A DNA stretch of 64,000 nucleotides from Paenibacillaceae bacterium. GTDB lineage: Bacteria > Bacillota > Bacilli > Paenibacillales > Paenibacillaceae. How positions within the stretch are numbered: position 1 is the stretch's first letter; every line of letters begins with the position of its first letter. A model generated the notes under the pieces. The model saw only the letters and a program-made list of their open reading frames with translations, was not told the origin of the DNA and did not search any database. This document shows, one piece after another, positions 35,155 to 44,261 of the stretch. Position numbers and translations under genes: made by a program. The stretch is from positions 49,173 through 113,172 of the forward strand of contig CAAFUF010000048.1 in NCBI GenBank assembly GCA_900766135.1, read 5' to 3'.

Positions 35155-36251
35155 TCACCTACCACCATTTCCATTCCGTCCACTTCCGCAATCACGATGG
35201 AGAGCTGGGCGGACAAATCTACTTCATAAGGCGACCGGAGTTCCTCTCCCCGCGGGTCCGTCAGAACCCGAACCACCGGCCGCTGCGGCATATGACCGGG
35301 AATTTTCGACACCACGCCGGTTTCGCCCGTACTCAGTTTGACGGTCATCCCGATCGGATAAATCGCGACCCGCTCACGGAACAGCTCCAGCTTCGATTTC
35401 TCGTACCAATGTCCGCAGCCGGTATATAACACCTCGAGCGCCAAATGCGGCAGCATCGCCTTGCGGTAGACCCGGTGCGTCGTCATGGCATCGTAAGCGT
35501 CCGTAATGGCGATCCAGCGGGCGTACTCATGGATTTCGCTGCCGTGGATGCCTCGCGGATACCCGCTCCCGTCCATTTTCTCATGGTGTTGGTATGCGCA
35601 GTGCGCCGATAACAACGGGATCCCCGGTTCATCCTTCAGCATTTTAAAGCCGAGATCGGGATGCCGCTTGATCAATTCGAACTCCTCGTCCGTCAGCCGC
35701 GACGGTTTGGTCAGCAGCTCAAGAGGGAGCTTAGTTTTTCCGATATCGTGGAGTAAGGCGCCCAAGCCCAGCACGGTCAATTCGTCTTTCGTATACCCGT
35801 GGAGCTGACCGAGCAGCAGCGTGTATACGCAGACGTTCAGGGAATGACGATACAAATAATGATCCATGCTGTTCATATTCATCATCATGATCATCGCATC
35901 GTCGCGGGCGCTAAGGTCGTCCAGGATCGACTCGATCAAGCCGGAGAACGTTTTGCCCAAATAAGGATAAGATACATTCTTCACATTCGGTGCGGCCCAT
36001 TTCCGGAAATTCGTCCGGATTTCGCCGAGCGCGCGGCGCTGTGTTTCTTCTTCTATCATTTCGGGAATCACCAGATCATCCGTGCGAGGATCGGCCACGT
36101 AGACAAAATCCAGGCCGTGGGACTGGAGCCTGCGGATGATTGCATCGGACAACACCGCATTTTCGGACAACAGAATGATCCCGTCCTCATTATAAATCTT
36201 TTTCCCCAATTTCATTCCAGCCTGCAGCGAGGCGACTGGGATTAACCGCAT
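35151..36251 (-). CDS. HD-GYP domain protein, probable cyclic-di-GMP phosphodiesterase
   Basis: This 366-residue cytoplasmic protein has an N-terminal regulatory region (MRLIPVASLQAGMKLGK, a DUF3391-like start) and an HD-GYP domain over about residues 130-310. The metal site motifs are intact: YRHSLNV, LLHDIGKTKLP and HHEKMDGSGYP. It would hydrolyse c-di-GMP. The ATG at 36251 is preferred to a GTG nine bases earlier. A paralogue with a damaged HD motif is encoded at 39606-40637. Confidence 0.88.
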   Translation of the reverse strand: MRLIPVASLQAGMKLGKKIYNEDGIILLSENAVLSDAIIRRLQSHGLDFVYVADPRTDDLVIPEMIEEETQRRALGEIRTNFRKWAAPNVKNVSYPYLGKTFSGLIESILDDLSARDDAMIMMMNMNSMDHYLYRHSLNVCVYTLLLGQLHGYTKDELTVLGLGALLHDIGKTKLPLELLTKPSRLTDEEFELIKRHPDLGFKMLKDEPGIPLLSAHCAYQHHEKMDGSGYPRGIHGSEIHEYARWIAITDAYDAMTTHRVYRKAMLPHLALEVLYTGCGHWYEKSKLELFRERVAIYPIGMTVKLSTGETGVVSKIPGHMPQRPVVRVLTDPRGEELRSPYEVDLSAQLSIVIAEVDGMEMVVGE

Positions 36252-36336
36252 GACTTCCACTTCCGTCTCTGTTAAGGTTTCTATATGTATCTGGAATCAG
36301 CGGTCGATACCGAACACCACTTTCCTTTGAAGCGGG

Positions 36337-37164
36337 TCATCGCATGATGAAGATCCAGAACAACGCAGCCAATATAAACCGGTAGTAAGCAAAATGGCGC
36401 AACTTCACCTTTTGGATGAGTTTCAAAAACGCCAGCACGACCACATAAGCCACCACGAAAGCTACCACAAATCCAATCAGGAAATACCCGATCGTATCGG
36501 ACGTTAAATAACGGTAGGAATCCAACATTTCATAACCCGAAACCGCGCACATGATCGGGATGGCGATCAGGAACGAGAAATCGGCGGCCGCTTTATAGCT
36601 GGCACCGCTGAGCATCCCCCCGGCAATCGTCGAACCGGACCGGGAAAATCCGGGCCATAACACGGAGATGCACTGATATATTCCGATCAACAAAGCCTGT
36701 TTATAGGTAAGCTGATCCATTTCCGGAGCGGTGATCGTCGCTTTGTTCTTATTAAACCATTCGGCGAAGATCATGAAAATGCCGCCAACCACGAGCGCCC
36801 ATAACACTGTCTGGGAGCTGAACAGGCTTTTGATGAAATCGCGGAAGAAGAACCCGACGCCTAGCGCCGGCACGATCCCCAGCAGAATATGAATCAAATT
36901 CAGCCGGCCTTTCGGAGCGTTTCGGTCGATCACCGTCACTTTTTTGCTCAAGCCGAGCAGATTCAAGATCCGTTCCCGGTACACCCAGGCCATGGCCAAG
37001 ATCGCGCCTAGCTGAATGACGATCTCAAAGGTTTTCATTTCCGGCGACTGATCGTCGTATCCCATCAGCTTGGCCGTCAATATCATGTGTCCTGTCGACG
37101 AGACCGGAATAAACTCCGTCAAACCTTCCACAATGGCTAAAATAATCGAGACAATAAGACTCAT
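36337..37164 (-). CDS. uppP: Undecaprenyl-diphosphatase
   Basis: This 275-residue integral membrane enzyme recycles the undecaprenyl carrier for cell-wall synthesis and is associated with bacitracin resistance. Both family motifs are present: EGLTEFIPVSSTGHMIL at residues 13-29 and PGFSRSGSTIAGG near residue 170. It is of normal length with about eight hydrophobic segments. Confidence 0.96.
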   Translation of the reverse strand: MSLIVSIILAIVEGLTEFIPVSSTGHMILTAKLMGYDDQSPEMKTFEIVIQLGAILAMAWVYRERILNLLGLSKKVTVIDRNAPKGRLNLIHILLGIVPALGVGFFFRDFIKSLFSSQTVLWALVVGGIFMIFAEWFNKNKATITAPEMDQLTYKQALLIGIYQCISVLWPGFSRSGSTIAGGMLSGASYKAAADFSFLIAIPIMCAVSGYEMLDSYRYLTSDTIGYFLIGFVVAFVVAYVVVLAFLKLIQKVKLRHFAYYRFILAALFWIFIMR

Positions 37165-37200
37165 TGGTTCCTCCTGATCGAGTGTGACTTTGCGCTATAG

Positions 37201-38637
37201 CTATTCTACTTTTTTCCATCGGGATTGAAAACAGGTTTCCACCGCGCCGGCGGTTTGCAGTTCGAGGCGGAGCAGGTCGCGTAAAAATTCGGGCAGCATA
37301 TAGCGCTTCTCCGTCCCCCGCTTCAACCGCTCGTAACCGACGCCAAACGTGAACATGTCCAGCGTGCCGACGAGATAGGTTTGGTCTTCCCGCAGCGGCA
37401 CGCCCGCCACGCTGGCCTGGACGATACGTCCGTAGGGAGGAGCGCCGGGATCGTATTCGATCTCCAAGCCGTCGACGCATATGCCGCCAAGCACCTTCCC
37501 GCGAAAGCCAAACCCCATAATGGTTTTGCCCGTCTTCTCCTCGAGCAGCGATTCCTCCAGGCTGGCCAAAATATCCTCGCCGGACACCTGCATCGTGCAG
37601 GGATTGATCGGCGAAGGGCAACGCTCATGCAGCATGCCCTCGCTGATTTCGCCAGCCGGCAGGCCCGACAGCAGTTGACCGCTGTTGACCAAAGCAAACT
37701 CGCTGCCGGTATGACGGCGAACCGCCTGAGCCAACAGATTGCCGAAAGGCGATTCCGCTTCATACGACACCGGCAGTTCCCGATCCGTCACGGCGACCGT
37801 CCGGTTCAGCCGGTGCCTTGCGGCTTCCCGCTGCAAAGCGATGGCCGTCTCTATCTGCTCCTGCTTAGGTCCCTCCGCGACGGGGAGGCAAACCCCATCC
37901 ATCCTAAACCGCCCGGTAGCGGAATCCCGACGAGCGACGACCTTTCCCAGGAAGTTGCCGAATTTCCCCGCCGCCGTGACGATCGTCGATCCGATTCGCA
38001 GCGGCTCCTCCAGCAAATGATGCGTATGGCCGCCGATGATCAAGTCGATGCCCGGTATCGTCTCGGCCAGCTGACGATCCATCGGCAGTCCCAAATGAGA
38101 CATCACGATAACGAGATCAACTTCGCCGCGCAGCTCCCCGACATCCTTTGCAATCGTGTCCAGCGGGTTCAAGGTTTTCAAGCCAAGCAGCTCATAGAAC
38201 TCGACAAACGCGGCCGTCGCCGCCACCAGCCCGATCTTGAGGCCCGCCTTATGAACCACCTTTCGGCTCTGCATCCAAGCCGGCGGTTGTCCGGTTCGCG
38301 CCTCCAAAATATTGCCGCAAATCACCGAGCCGTGTAGTCCGGCATAGGCCTGGCCCAGCAGTTCCGGCGTGAAGGTCAGCCCTTCATTATTGCCGATCGT
38401 TACGGCATCGTACCCCGTCAGGTTAAGCACGTCCACGTTCGCCAGTCCCAAAGTTCCTTCGGTTTCGATGGCCGCCCGGTCCATATGATCGCCGATGTCG
38501 AGCAGGAGCGTGGAAGCCGGCGCCTCGGCCCGCAATTCGCTAATCATCGCCGCGATGCGCCCCATCGTTTCGAAGTGGCTGTGGATATCGTTGGTGTATA
38601 GGATCGTTAACGTTTCCTGGTTCGTCTCCGGCATCAT
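37201..38637 (-). CDS. YunD-like 5'-nucleotidase/cyclic phosphodiesterase family metallophosphatase
   Basis: This 478-residue protein has an N-terminal calcineurin-like phosphoesterase domain: YTNDIHSHFE at about residues 14-23, LLDIGDHMD, IGNNEGL and GGHTHH. A C-terminal 5'-nucleotidase domain follows. No signal peptide is seen, so it is cytoplasmic like B. subtilis YunD. GGGGG stands 6 bases before the ATG. Substrate not determined; nucleotides are likely. Confidence 0.88.
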   Translation of the reverse strand: MMPETNQETLTILYTNDIHSHFETMGRIAAMISELRAEAPASTLLLDIGDHMDRAAIETEGTLGLANVDVLNLTGYDAVTIGNNEGLTFTPELLGQAYAGLHGSVICGNILEARTGQPPAWMQSRKVVHKAGLKIGLVAATAAFVEFYELLGLKTLNPLDTIAKDVGELRGEVDLVIVMSHLGLPMDRQLAETIPGIDLIIGGHTHHLLEEPLRIGSTIVTAAGKFGNFLGKVVARRDSATGRFRMDGVCLPVAEGPKQEQIETAIALQREAARHRLNRTVAVTDRELPVSYEAESPFGNLLAQAVRRHTGSEFALVNSGQLLSGLPAGEISEGMLHERCPSPINPCTMQVSGEDILASLEESLLEEKTGKTIMGFGFRGKVLGGICVDGLEIEYDPGAPPYGRIVQASVAGVPLREDQTYLVGTLDMFTFGVGYERLKRGTEKRYMLPEFLRDLLRLELQTAGAVETCFQSRWKKVE

Positions 38638-38771
38638 GAACTGCCCCCTTGCTCTCTCAATCTATTCGGCCTATTCTAAATTTTAGAGTTCAATGTGTAT
38701 TATATACCTTAAAATTGATCGTTGTCTTGTTATAATGTATATTACTTACAAACCATTCCGAGGAGACTTCT

Positions 38772-39524
38772 ATGAATATACAAATCGCCCTTTTTGCTGG
38801 ATTGGCGGACCGGATCGGCACATCCAGCCTTAGCTTTGCCTACCCGCATCCGGAGCGGCCTCTTACCGCCGCTTCATTAAAGGAAGCGCTGGCGGAGGCC
38901 TACCCTTCGGCAGCCCATTTGCTTGCCGCTTCTTTCGTTGCCGTGAATCAGGAGTACGCTGCTGGCGATACGCCCATCACCCCGGAAGACGAGGTCGCGC
39001 TCATTCCGCCGGTATCCGGCGGAGAACCGACTTCCGATTCCGCGCTGGACTTGACTGACGATGAGCTGTTCATCGTCACAGAGAAGCCGCTGTCCGTGGA
39101 GGAGATCACGGCCAAAGTCATCGCCCCCGACCATGGAGCGGCATTGACGTTTACCGGGACGACCCGGGAATGGACTCAGGGACAACGGACCGTTCATCTC
39201 GAATACGAAGCCTACGTGCCGATGGCCTTAGCCAAGCTGCGCCAAATCGGTGACGAGATTGCCGAGCGCTGGCCCGGTACGCGCTGCGCCATCAGCCACC
39301 GGATCGGTCACGTCGATATCGCCGAAATCAGCGTGGTCATCGCCGTATCGGCACCTCATCGGGCCGGATGCTACGAGGCGAGCCGCTACGCGATCGAACG
39401 CCTGAAGCAAATCGTCCCGATTTGGAAGAAGGAAATCTGGGAGGACGGTTCCGAGTGGAAGGGCCATGGACTTGGGCCCTGGGACCCCCGCGTTCCGGGA
39501 GAACACCTCCTTTCGGATGATTGA
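38772..39524 (+). CDS. Molybdopterin synthase MoaD-MoaE fusion protein
   Basis: This 250-residue fusion has a ubiquitin-like MoaD domain at residues 1-84 ending in VALIPPVSGG, then MoaE from about residue 97 to the end (LTFTGTTREW, HRIGHVDI, PIWKKEIWEDGSEW). Molybdopterin synthase adds dithiolene sulfur to precursor Z. MoaD normally needs a free C-terminal Gly-Gly for thiocarboxylation, but here it is internal, so proteolytic cleavage after Gly84 is expected, as reported for fused MoaD-MoaE of Deinococcus. The narG product encoded 14 kb away is an obvious cofactor consumer. Confidence 0.9.
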   Translation: MNIQIALFAGLADRIGTSSLSFAYPHPERPLTAASLKEALAEAYPSAAHLLAASFVAVNQEYAAGDTPITPEDEVALIPPVSGGEPTSDSALDLTDDELFIVTEKPLSVEEITAKVIAPDHGAALTFTGTTREWTQGQRTVHLEYEAYVPMALAKLRQIGDEIAERWPGTRCAISHRIGHVDIAEISVVIAVSAPHRAGCYEASRYAIERLKQIVPIWKKEIWEDGSEWKGHGLGPWDPRVPGEHLLSDD

Positions 39525-39605
39525 CACCCAACAAAATTCATTGTCAGTCCATTTATTTCCTGATATGATTAAGGAAAATTGGAAGATTATGAGGTGTCAT
39601 CGTCC

Positions 39606-40637
39606 TTGAAAGTACATATAATGGAACTCAGTCCAGGCGACCGTCTCCAACATGACGTATTTAATAATTTCGGCGTTTTCGTTTTGCAGAAGGGCTGCGA
39701 ATTGAGCAGCGATGCCATTGTCAAATTGATGCAGCACGGCATCGATTATGTAGATATCGAGCCGCAAACCTTAGACGCCGAATTCCCTAAAGATCCTGCT
39801 TACCGGGCCAAGCCTTATTTGAACGAAGCCGTGGACGGATTTGAGGAGCTCTTTTTGGAAGCGCTAACGAGCGGTCGCATCGACGAGGCAAAAGTCGATC
39901 AGCTCCTGGAGCCCATGATCTCGGAATTGGATAACCAGAAGGACGTCGTCTCCTTGCTGCTGATGATCGGCGACGATGACAATTATACCTACCATCATTC
40001 CATGCAAGTCGGCATGCTCTGCTATTATCTCGCTTCCTGGATGGGGTATACCAAAGAAGAAGCCTATAAAGCCGGGAAGGCCGGCTATTTGATCGATATT
40101 GGCAAAAGCAAGGTGCCGCAGAGCATCCTGACCAAACCCGGCAAACTCACGCCAGAGGAGTTCGAGGAAGTGAAGCGCCATACCGAATACGGCCATGAGA
40201 TCATCCTGGGTTCGACCGGGGACGAGCTGTCCGCATTGGTGGCGCTGCAGCATCACGAACGGGAAGACGGCAGCGGCTATCCGCAGGGATTGCGCGATCA
40301 GGAAATCCATCCGTTCGCCAAAATCGCCGCCGTTGCGGACGTATACTCGGCGATGACCTCCAACCGCGTCTACCGCTCGAAGCAAGAGCTTCTGTCGGTG
40401 CTGCGCGAGCTCAACAGTCTCAGCTTCGGCAAGCTGAGCCCGGAACCGACGCAAGCGCTGATCCGCCACCTGTTGCCGAACTTCATCGGCAAGAAGGTGA
40501 TGCTGAACTCCGGCGAGATAGGTTCCATCGTCATGACCAACCAAACGGACTTCTTCCGACCGCTCGTCAAAACCGATTCCCGGTTTGTTGACCTGTCCAA
40601 AGAACGCGAAACTTCGATCGAAGAGGTCTATTTATAA
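39606..40637 (+). CDS. HD-GYP-like protein with altered HD motif
   Basis: This 343-residue paralogue of the protein encoded at 35151-36251 begins MKVHIMELSPGDRLQHDVF. The TTG at 39606 is preferred because GAGGTG lies 9 bases upstream and the N-terminus then matches the paralogue. YHHSMQV and HHEREDGSGYP are intact, but the HD pair reads LIDIGKSKVP, with Ile replacing the first metal-binding His. Activity may be lost or altered, leaving a c-di-GMP-binding or scaffold role. A strong terminator follows. Confidence 0.85.
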   Translation: MKVHIMELSPGDRLQHDVFNNFGVFVLQKGCELSSDAIVKLMQHGIDYVDIEPQTLDAEFPKDPAYRAKPYLNEAVDGFEELFLEALTSGRIDEAKVDQLLEPMISELDNQKDVVSLLLMIGDDDNYTYHHSMQVGMLCYYLASWMGYTKEEAYKAGKAGYLIDIGKSKVPQSILTKPGKLTPEEFEEVKRHTEYGHEIILGSTGDELSALVALQHHEREDGSGYPQGLRDQEIHPFAKIAAVADVYSAMTSNRVYRSKQELLSVLRELNSLSFGKLSPEPTQALIRHLLPNFIGKKVMLNSGEIGSIVMTNQTDFFRPLVKTDSRFVDLSKERETSIEEVYL

Positions 40638-40654
40638 TACATCATTCCATTCCC

Positions 40655-40679
40655 GGGTCCGAAAGGACCCGTTTTTTTA
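40655..40679 (+). terminator. Intrinsic terminator after HD-GYP-like gene
   Basis: CGGGTCC and GGACCCG pair around a GAAA tetraloop, followed by seven T. Confidence 0.92.
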
Positions 40680-40786
40680 TTATGCCGTCATTTAGAATTG
40701 CGACCCGGATTCGCCGGACTCCCTCCGCTCTCGCCCAGCCCCTCCGTGCCTAATCGTCATACACTAGCAAAAAAGACGGGAGGCTG

Positions 40787-41134
40787 ATGCACATCATGCC
40801 TAACTACCGCATCATCGTAGATTTATCGGACCGGATGCTGTACTTGCTGGACGACAACATCGTCGTTCGCGGATTTCCGGTTGGGATCGGTAAAATGCTC
40901 ACGCAAACCCCCGAAGGAACGTATACGATCGTCAACAAGGCCCCGAACCCCGGCGGACCGTTTGGTGCCTATTGGATGGGCCTATCCAAACCCCATTACG
41001 GGATCCATGGGACCAACGATCCCTCTTCCATCGGCAAAGAGGTATCCCACGGCTGCATCCGGATGTACAACCCGGACGTCATTGAATTGGCCCGCCTCGT
41101 ACCGATCGGAACGAGCGTGACGATACGGAAATAA
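40787..41134 (+). CDS. L,D-transpeptidase, YkuD family
   Basis: This 115-residue protein consists almost only of a YkuD domain. The catalytic signature is HGTNDPSSIG followed by SHGCIRM, with the Cys nucleophile at about residue 94. Such enzymes form 3-3 cross-links in peptidoglycan. It lacks a signal peptide or LysM domain, so export is unexplained; short YkuD proteins of this kind are common in Bacillales. GGGAGG lies 3 bases before the ATG at 40787 and 12 bases before a second ATG at 40796. Confidence 0.9.
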   Translation: MHIMPNYRIIVDLSDRMLYLLDDNIVVRGFPVGIGKMLTQTPEGTYTIVNKAPNPGGPFGAYWMGLSKPHYGIHGTNDPSSIGKEVSHGCIRMYNPDVIELARLVPIGTSVTIRK

Positions 41135-41149
41135 GCCGCCAACGCCAAA

Positions 41150-41182
41150 AAAGGAGAAGACCGCTCCAGGGTCTTCTCCTTT
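41150..41182. terminator. Bidirectional terminator between ykuD-type gene and sufB
   Basis: AAAGGAGAAGACC and GGTCTTCTCCTTT form a perfect 13-bp stem with a 7-base loop. It ends both the transpeptidase gene and the suf operon, which converge here. Confidence 0.85.
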
Positions 41183-41198
41183 CGTTTTGGCCCGGTCC

Positions 41199-42596
41199 TT
41201 AACCGATCGAGCCTTCCATTTCGAACTTGATCAACCGGTTCATTTCCACCGCATATTCCATCGGCAACTCTTTCGTGAACGGCTCGATAAAGCCCATGAC
41301 GATCATTTGCGTCGCTTCCTCTTCGGTCAAGCCGCGGCTCATCAGATAGAAGAGCTGCTCCTCGGATACCTTCGACACGGTCGCCTCATGCTCCAGCGTG
41401 ATGTTGTCATTCATGATCTCATTGTACGGGATCGTATCCGACGTCGACTCGTTATCGAGAATCAGCGTATCGCATTTGATGTTCGATTTCGCGCCTTCTG
41501 CCTGACGACCGAAGGAGGCGAGACCGCGGTACGTGACCTTGCCGCCATGTTTGGAGATCGACTTCGACACGATCGTCGACGTCGTATCCGGCGCCAGGTG
41601 AATCATTTTCGCCCCGGCATCCTGAAGCTGACCTTTGCCGGCGACGGCGATGGACAGAACGCTGCCTTTTGCGCCGCGGCCTTTCAGGATGACCGCCGGG
41701 TATTTCATCGTCAGCTTGGAGCCGATGTTGCCGTCGACCCATTCCATCGTCGCGTTCTCTTCGGCTACCGCACGTTTCGTTACCAGGTTATAGATGTTGG
41801 GTGCCCAGTTCTGGATCGTCGTGTAACGCACGCGGGCGTCCTTCTTCACGATGATTTCCACGACCGCGCTATGCAGCGAGTTCGTGCTGTAGATCGGCGC
41901 CGTACAGCCTTCGGTGTAGTGCACGAAGCTGCCCTCGTCGGCGATGATCAGCGTCCGTTCGAACTGCCCCATGTTCTCCGAGTTGATCCGGAAATAAGCC
42001 TGCAGCGGCACTTCGCATTTCACGCCTTTTGGTACGTATATGAAGCTGCCCCCGGACCATACGGCGCTGTTCAGAGCCGCGAACTTGTTGTCCGCCGCAG
42101 GAACGACCGTCCCGAAATACTCCTTGAACAATTCCGGATATTCACGCAAAGCGGAATCCGTATCCATGAAGATCACGCCTTGATCTTCAAGGTCCTTCTG
42201 AATGCTGTGGTACACGACCTCCGATTCGTATTGCGCGGAGACGCCGGCCAAGAACTTCTGCTCCGCCTCCGGAATCCCCAGCTTATCAAACGTTTCTTTG
42301 ATTTCCGCCGGGACTTCTTCCCACGTCTTGCCTTGCTTTTCGGATGGTCTCACATAATATTGAATGTCGTCAAAATCAAGCTCGCTCAAGTCGCCGCCCC
42401 AGCGCGGCATCGCCATTTTCTCGAACTGCTCGAGCGATTTCAGGCGGAAATTAAGCATCCATTCCGGCTCGTCTTTGATGCGGGAGATCTCCGTCACGAT
42501 TTCACGGGTCAAACCTTTACCCGATTGAAAGATCGCCTTGTGTTCATCCCGGAAACCGTATTTGTACTCTTCCAATTCCGGTGCTTTTTTGGCCAT
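41199..42596 (-). CDS. sufB: Fe-S cluster assembly scaffold SufB
   Basis: This 465-residue protein builds Fe-S clusters with SufC and SufD. The conserved C-terminal core is seen in LDNESTSDTIPYNEIMNDNITLEHEATVSKVSEEQLFYL. It is the last gene of sufCDSUB, 22 bases after sufU. A long open frame on the opposite strand is a coding shadow. Confidence 0.97.
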   Translation of the reverse strand: MAKKAPELEEYKYGFRDEHKAIFQSGKGLTREIVTEISRIKDEPEWMLNFRLKSLEQFEKMAMPRWGGDLSELDFDDIQYYVRPSEKQGKTWEEVPAEIKETFDKLGIPEAEQKFLAGVSAQYESEVVYHSIQKDLEDQGVIFMDTDSALREYPELFKEYFGTVVPAADNKFAALNSAVWSGGSFIYVPKGVKCEVPLQAYFRINSENMGQFERTLIIADEGSFVHYTEGCTAPIYSTNSLHSAVVEIIVKKDARVRYTTIQNWAPNIYNLVTKRAVAEENATMEWVDGNIGSKLTMKYPAVILKGRGAKGSVLSIAVAGKGQLQDAGAKMIHLAPDTTSTIVSKSISKHGGKVTYRGLASFGRQAEGAKSNIKCDTLILDNESTSDTIPYNEIMNDNITLEHEATVSKVSEEQLFYLMSRGLTEEEATQMIVMGFIEPFTKELPMEYAVEMNRLIKFEMEGSIG

Positions 42597-42618
42597 GTTC
42601 GGCTACCTCCTTAGGGGA

Positions 42619-43044
42619 TTAGTTTTCCGCTTGGATTCCTTTTTTCAGCGCGTTCCAAGCAAGCGTAGCGCATTTGATGCGGGCAGGAAATTTATTAACG
42701 CCGGATAAGGCCTCAAGATCTTCATAATCGTCAAAATCGACCGATTCCCCCATCATTAACCGGGAAAATCGTCCGGCAAGGTCCATCGCTTCATCGAAGG
42801 ACCGGCCTTTGACGGCTTCCGTCATCATCGAAGCCGACGACATGCTGATGGAGCAGCCTTCCCCGGTAAACCGGGCGTCCTTGACGACGTCACCTTCCAC
42901 AATCAGCTGCAAGGAAATGCGGTCGCCGCAGGTCGGATTGTTCAAATCGATCGTCAGCGCGCCTTCCTCAAACTTCCCGCGGTTCCGCGGATTTTTATAA
43001 TGATCCATAATGACTCGGCGGTACAGATCGTCCAGTTGCATCAC
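42619..43044 (-). CDS. sufU: SufU, sulfur-transfer partner of SufS
   Basis: This 141-residue zinc-dependent IscU-like protein takes sulfur from SufS. The cysteine ligands are in NPTCGDR, GEGCSIS and IKCATLAW, and the insertion typical of SufU is present. Its ATG overlaps the sufS stop by 4 bases. Confidence 0.95.
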   Translation of the reverse strand: MMQLDDLYRRVIMDHYKNPRNRGKFEEGALTIDLNNPTCGDRISLQLIVEGDVVKDARFTGEGCSISMSSASMMTEAVKGRSFDEAMDLAGRFSRLMMGESVDFDDYEDLEALSGVNKFPARIKCATLAWNALKKGIQAEN

Positions 43045-44261
43045 CCAAAATACTCCTTTGTTTGGATTAAAGCTTCCGCCAGTCGGTCGATATCCTGTTC
43101 CGTATTGTACAAATACAGGCTGGCTCTGGCCGTTGCGCTCGCTTCAAGCCAGCGCATGAGCGGTTGGCAGCAGTGATGGCCCGCCCGAATGGCGATGCCG
43201 GAAGCATCTAGCACGGTCGCAACGTCATGCGGATGAATGTCCTGCAGATTGAAGGTGAGCAGGCCCACTTCGCGCTCGCGCGGTCCGTATAAGGTCAGCC
43301 CTTCGATTTCCGACAGGCGATGTAACGCATAAGCGGCGAGTTTGGCCTCATGGCGGTGAATCTCCTCAAGCCCGATATCCTCCAGGAAATCGATGGCCGC
43401 CGCCAGTCCAACCGCACCCGCGATGATCGGCGTCCCGCCTTCGAATTTCCACGGAAGCTCCTTCCAGCTCGATTCGTATAGCCCGACGTCGTCGATCATT
43501 TCCCCGCCGTATTCGATCGGCTCCATGGATTCCAGCAAATGCTTCTTCCCATATAGTACCCCAATTCCGGTTGGCGCGCACATCTTGTGACCGGAAAAAG
43601 CATAAAAATCCGCGTCCAGCTCCTGTACGTTGATCTTCATGTGCGGGGTGCTTTGCGCGCCGTCGACGACCATTACGGCCCCGTTGCGATGGGCGATGGC
43701 CGCGAGCTCCTTGATCGGGTTCACGACGCCAAGCACGTTGGAAACGTAGGACGTCGCCACAATCTTCGTCTTTGCGGTGATCGTCTTTTCCGCATCCGCC
43801 AGATCGATATGTCCGTCCGGCTGAAGCGGGATGTATTTAAGCACGGCTTTCTTCCTCAAGGCCAATTGCTGCCAAGGAATGAGATTGCTGTGGTGTTCCA
43901 TCGGAGTAATGACGATTTCGTCCCCTTCTCCGACGTTAGCCGCTCCGTAAGAAGAGGCGACCAGATTCAGCGCCGTGGTGGTGCCTCGGGTAAAAATGAT
44001 CTCTTCCCGGCGCGCCGCGCCGATGAAGCGGGCAACCTTCTCGCGTGCGTTCTCGTAAGCATCGGTCGCCCGGCTGCCCAGCGTATGCACGCCGCGATGC
44101 ACATTCGCGTTATCCCATTCGTAATAATGCTTCAACGCTTCAATCACGACGGCCGGCTTCTGCGAGGAAGCCGCGCTGTCGAGGTAAACGAGCGGATGCC
44201 CGTTCACCTCCTGCTGCAAAATCGGGAATTGTTTCTTGAGCTCTTCAGCGTGGATGCTCAT
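43041..44261 (-). CDS. sufS: Cysteine desulfurase SufS
   Basis: This 406-residue PLP enzyme removes sulfur from cysteine. The PLP lysine is in AFSGHKMCAPTG near residue 225, and the active-site Cys is in RAGHHCCQP near residue 360, where a second Cys replaces the more common Ala. It overlaps sufD by 4 bases (ATGA) and sufU by 4 bases. Confidence 0.96.
   Translation of the reverse strand: MSIHAEELKKQFPILQQEVNGHPLVYLDSAASSQKPAVVIEALKHYYEWDNANVHRGVHTLGSRATDAYENAREKVARFIGAARREEIIFTRGTTTALNLVASSYGAANVGEGDEIVITPMEHHSNLIPWQQLALRKKAVLKYIPLQPDGHIDLADAEKTITAKTKIVATSYVSNVLGVVNPIKELAAIAHRNGAVMVVDGAQSTPHMKINVQELDADFYAFSGHKMCAPTGIGVLYGKKHLLESMEPIEYGGEMIDDVGLYESSWKELPWKFEGGTPIIAGAVGLAAAIDFLEDIGLEEIHRHEAKLAAYALHRLSEIEGLTLYGPREREVGLLTFNLQDIHPHDVATVLDASGIAIRAGHHCCQPLMRWLEASATARASLYLYNTEQDIDRLAEALIQTKEYFG

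Noticed and set aside
41187..42614. 475-codon open frame on the plus strand opposite sufB
   Set aside because: It is exactly antisense to the well-conserved sufB, has no ribosome site and reads as a His/Arg-rich, low-sense translation typical of coding shadows.
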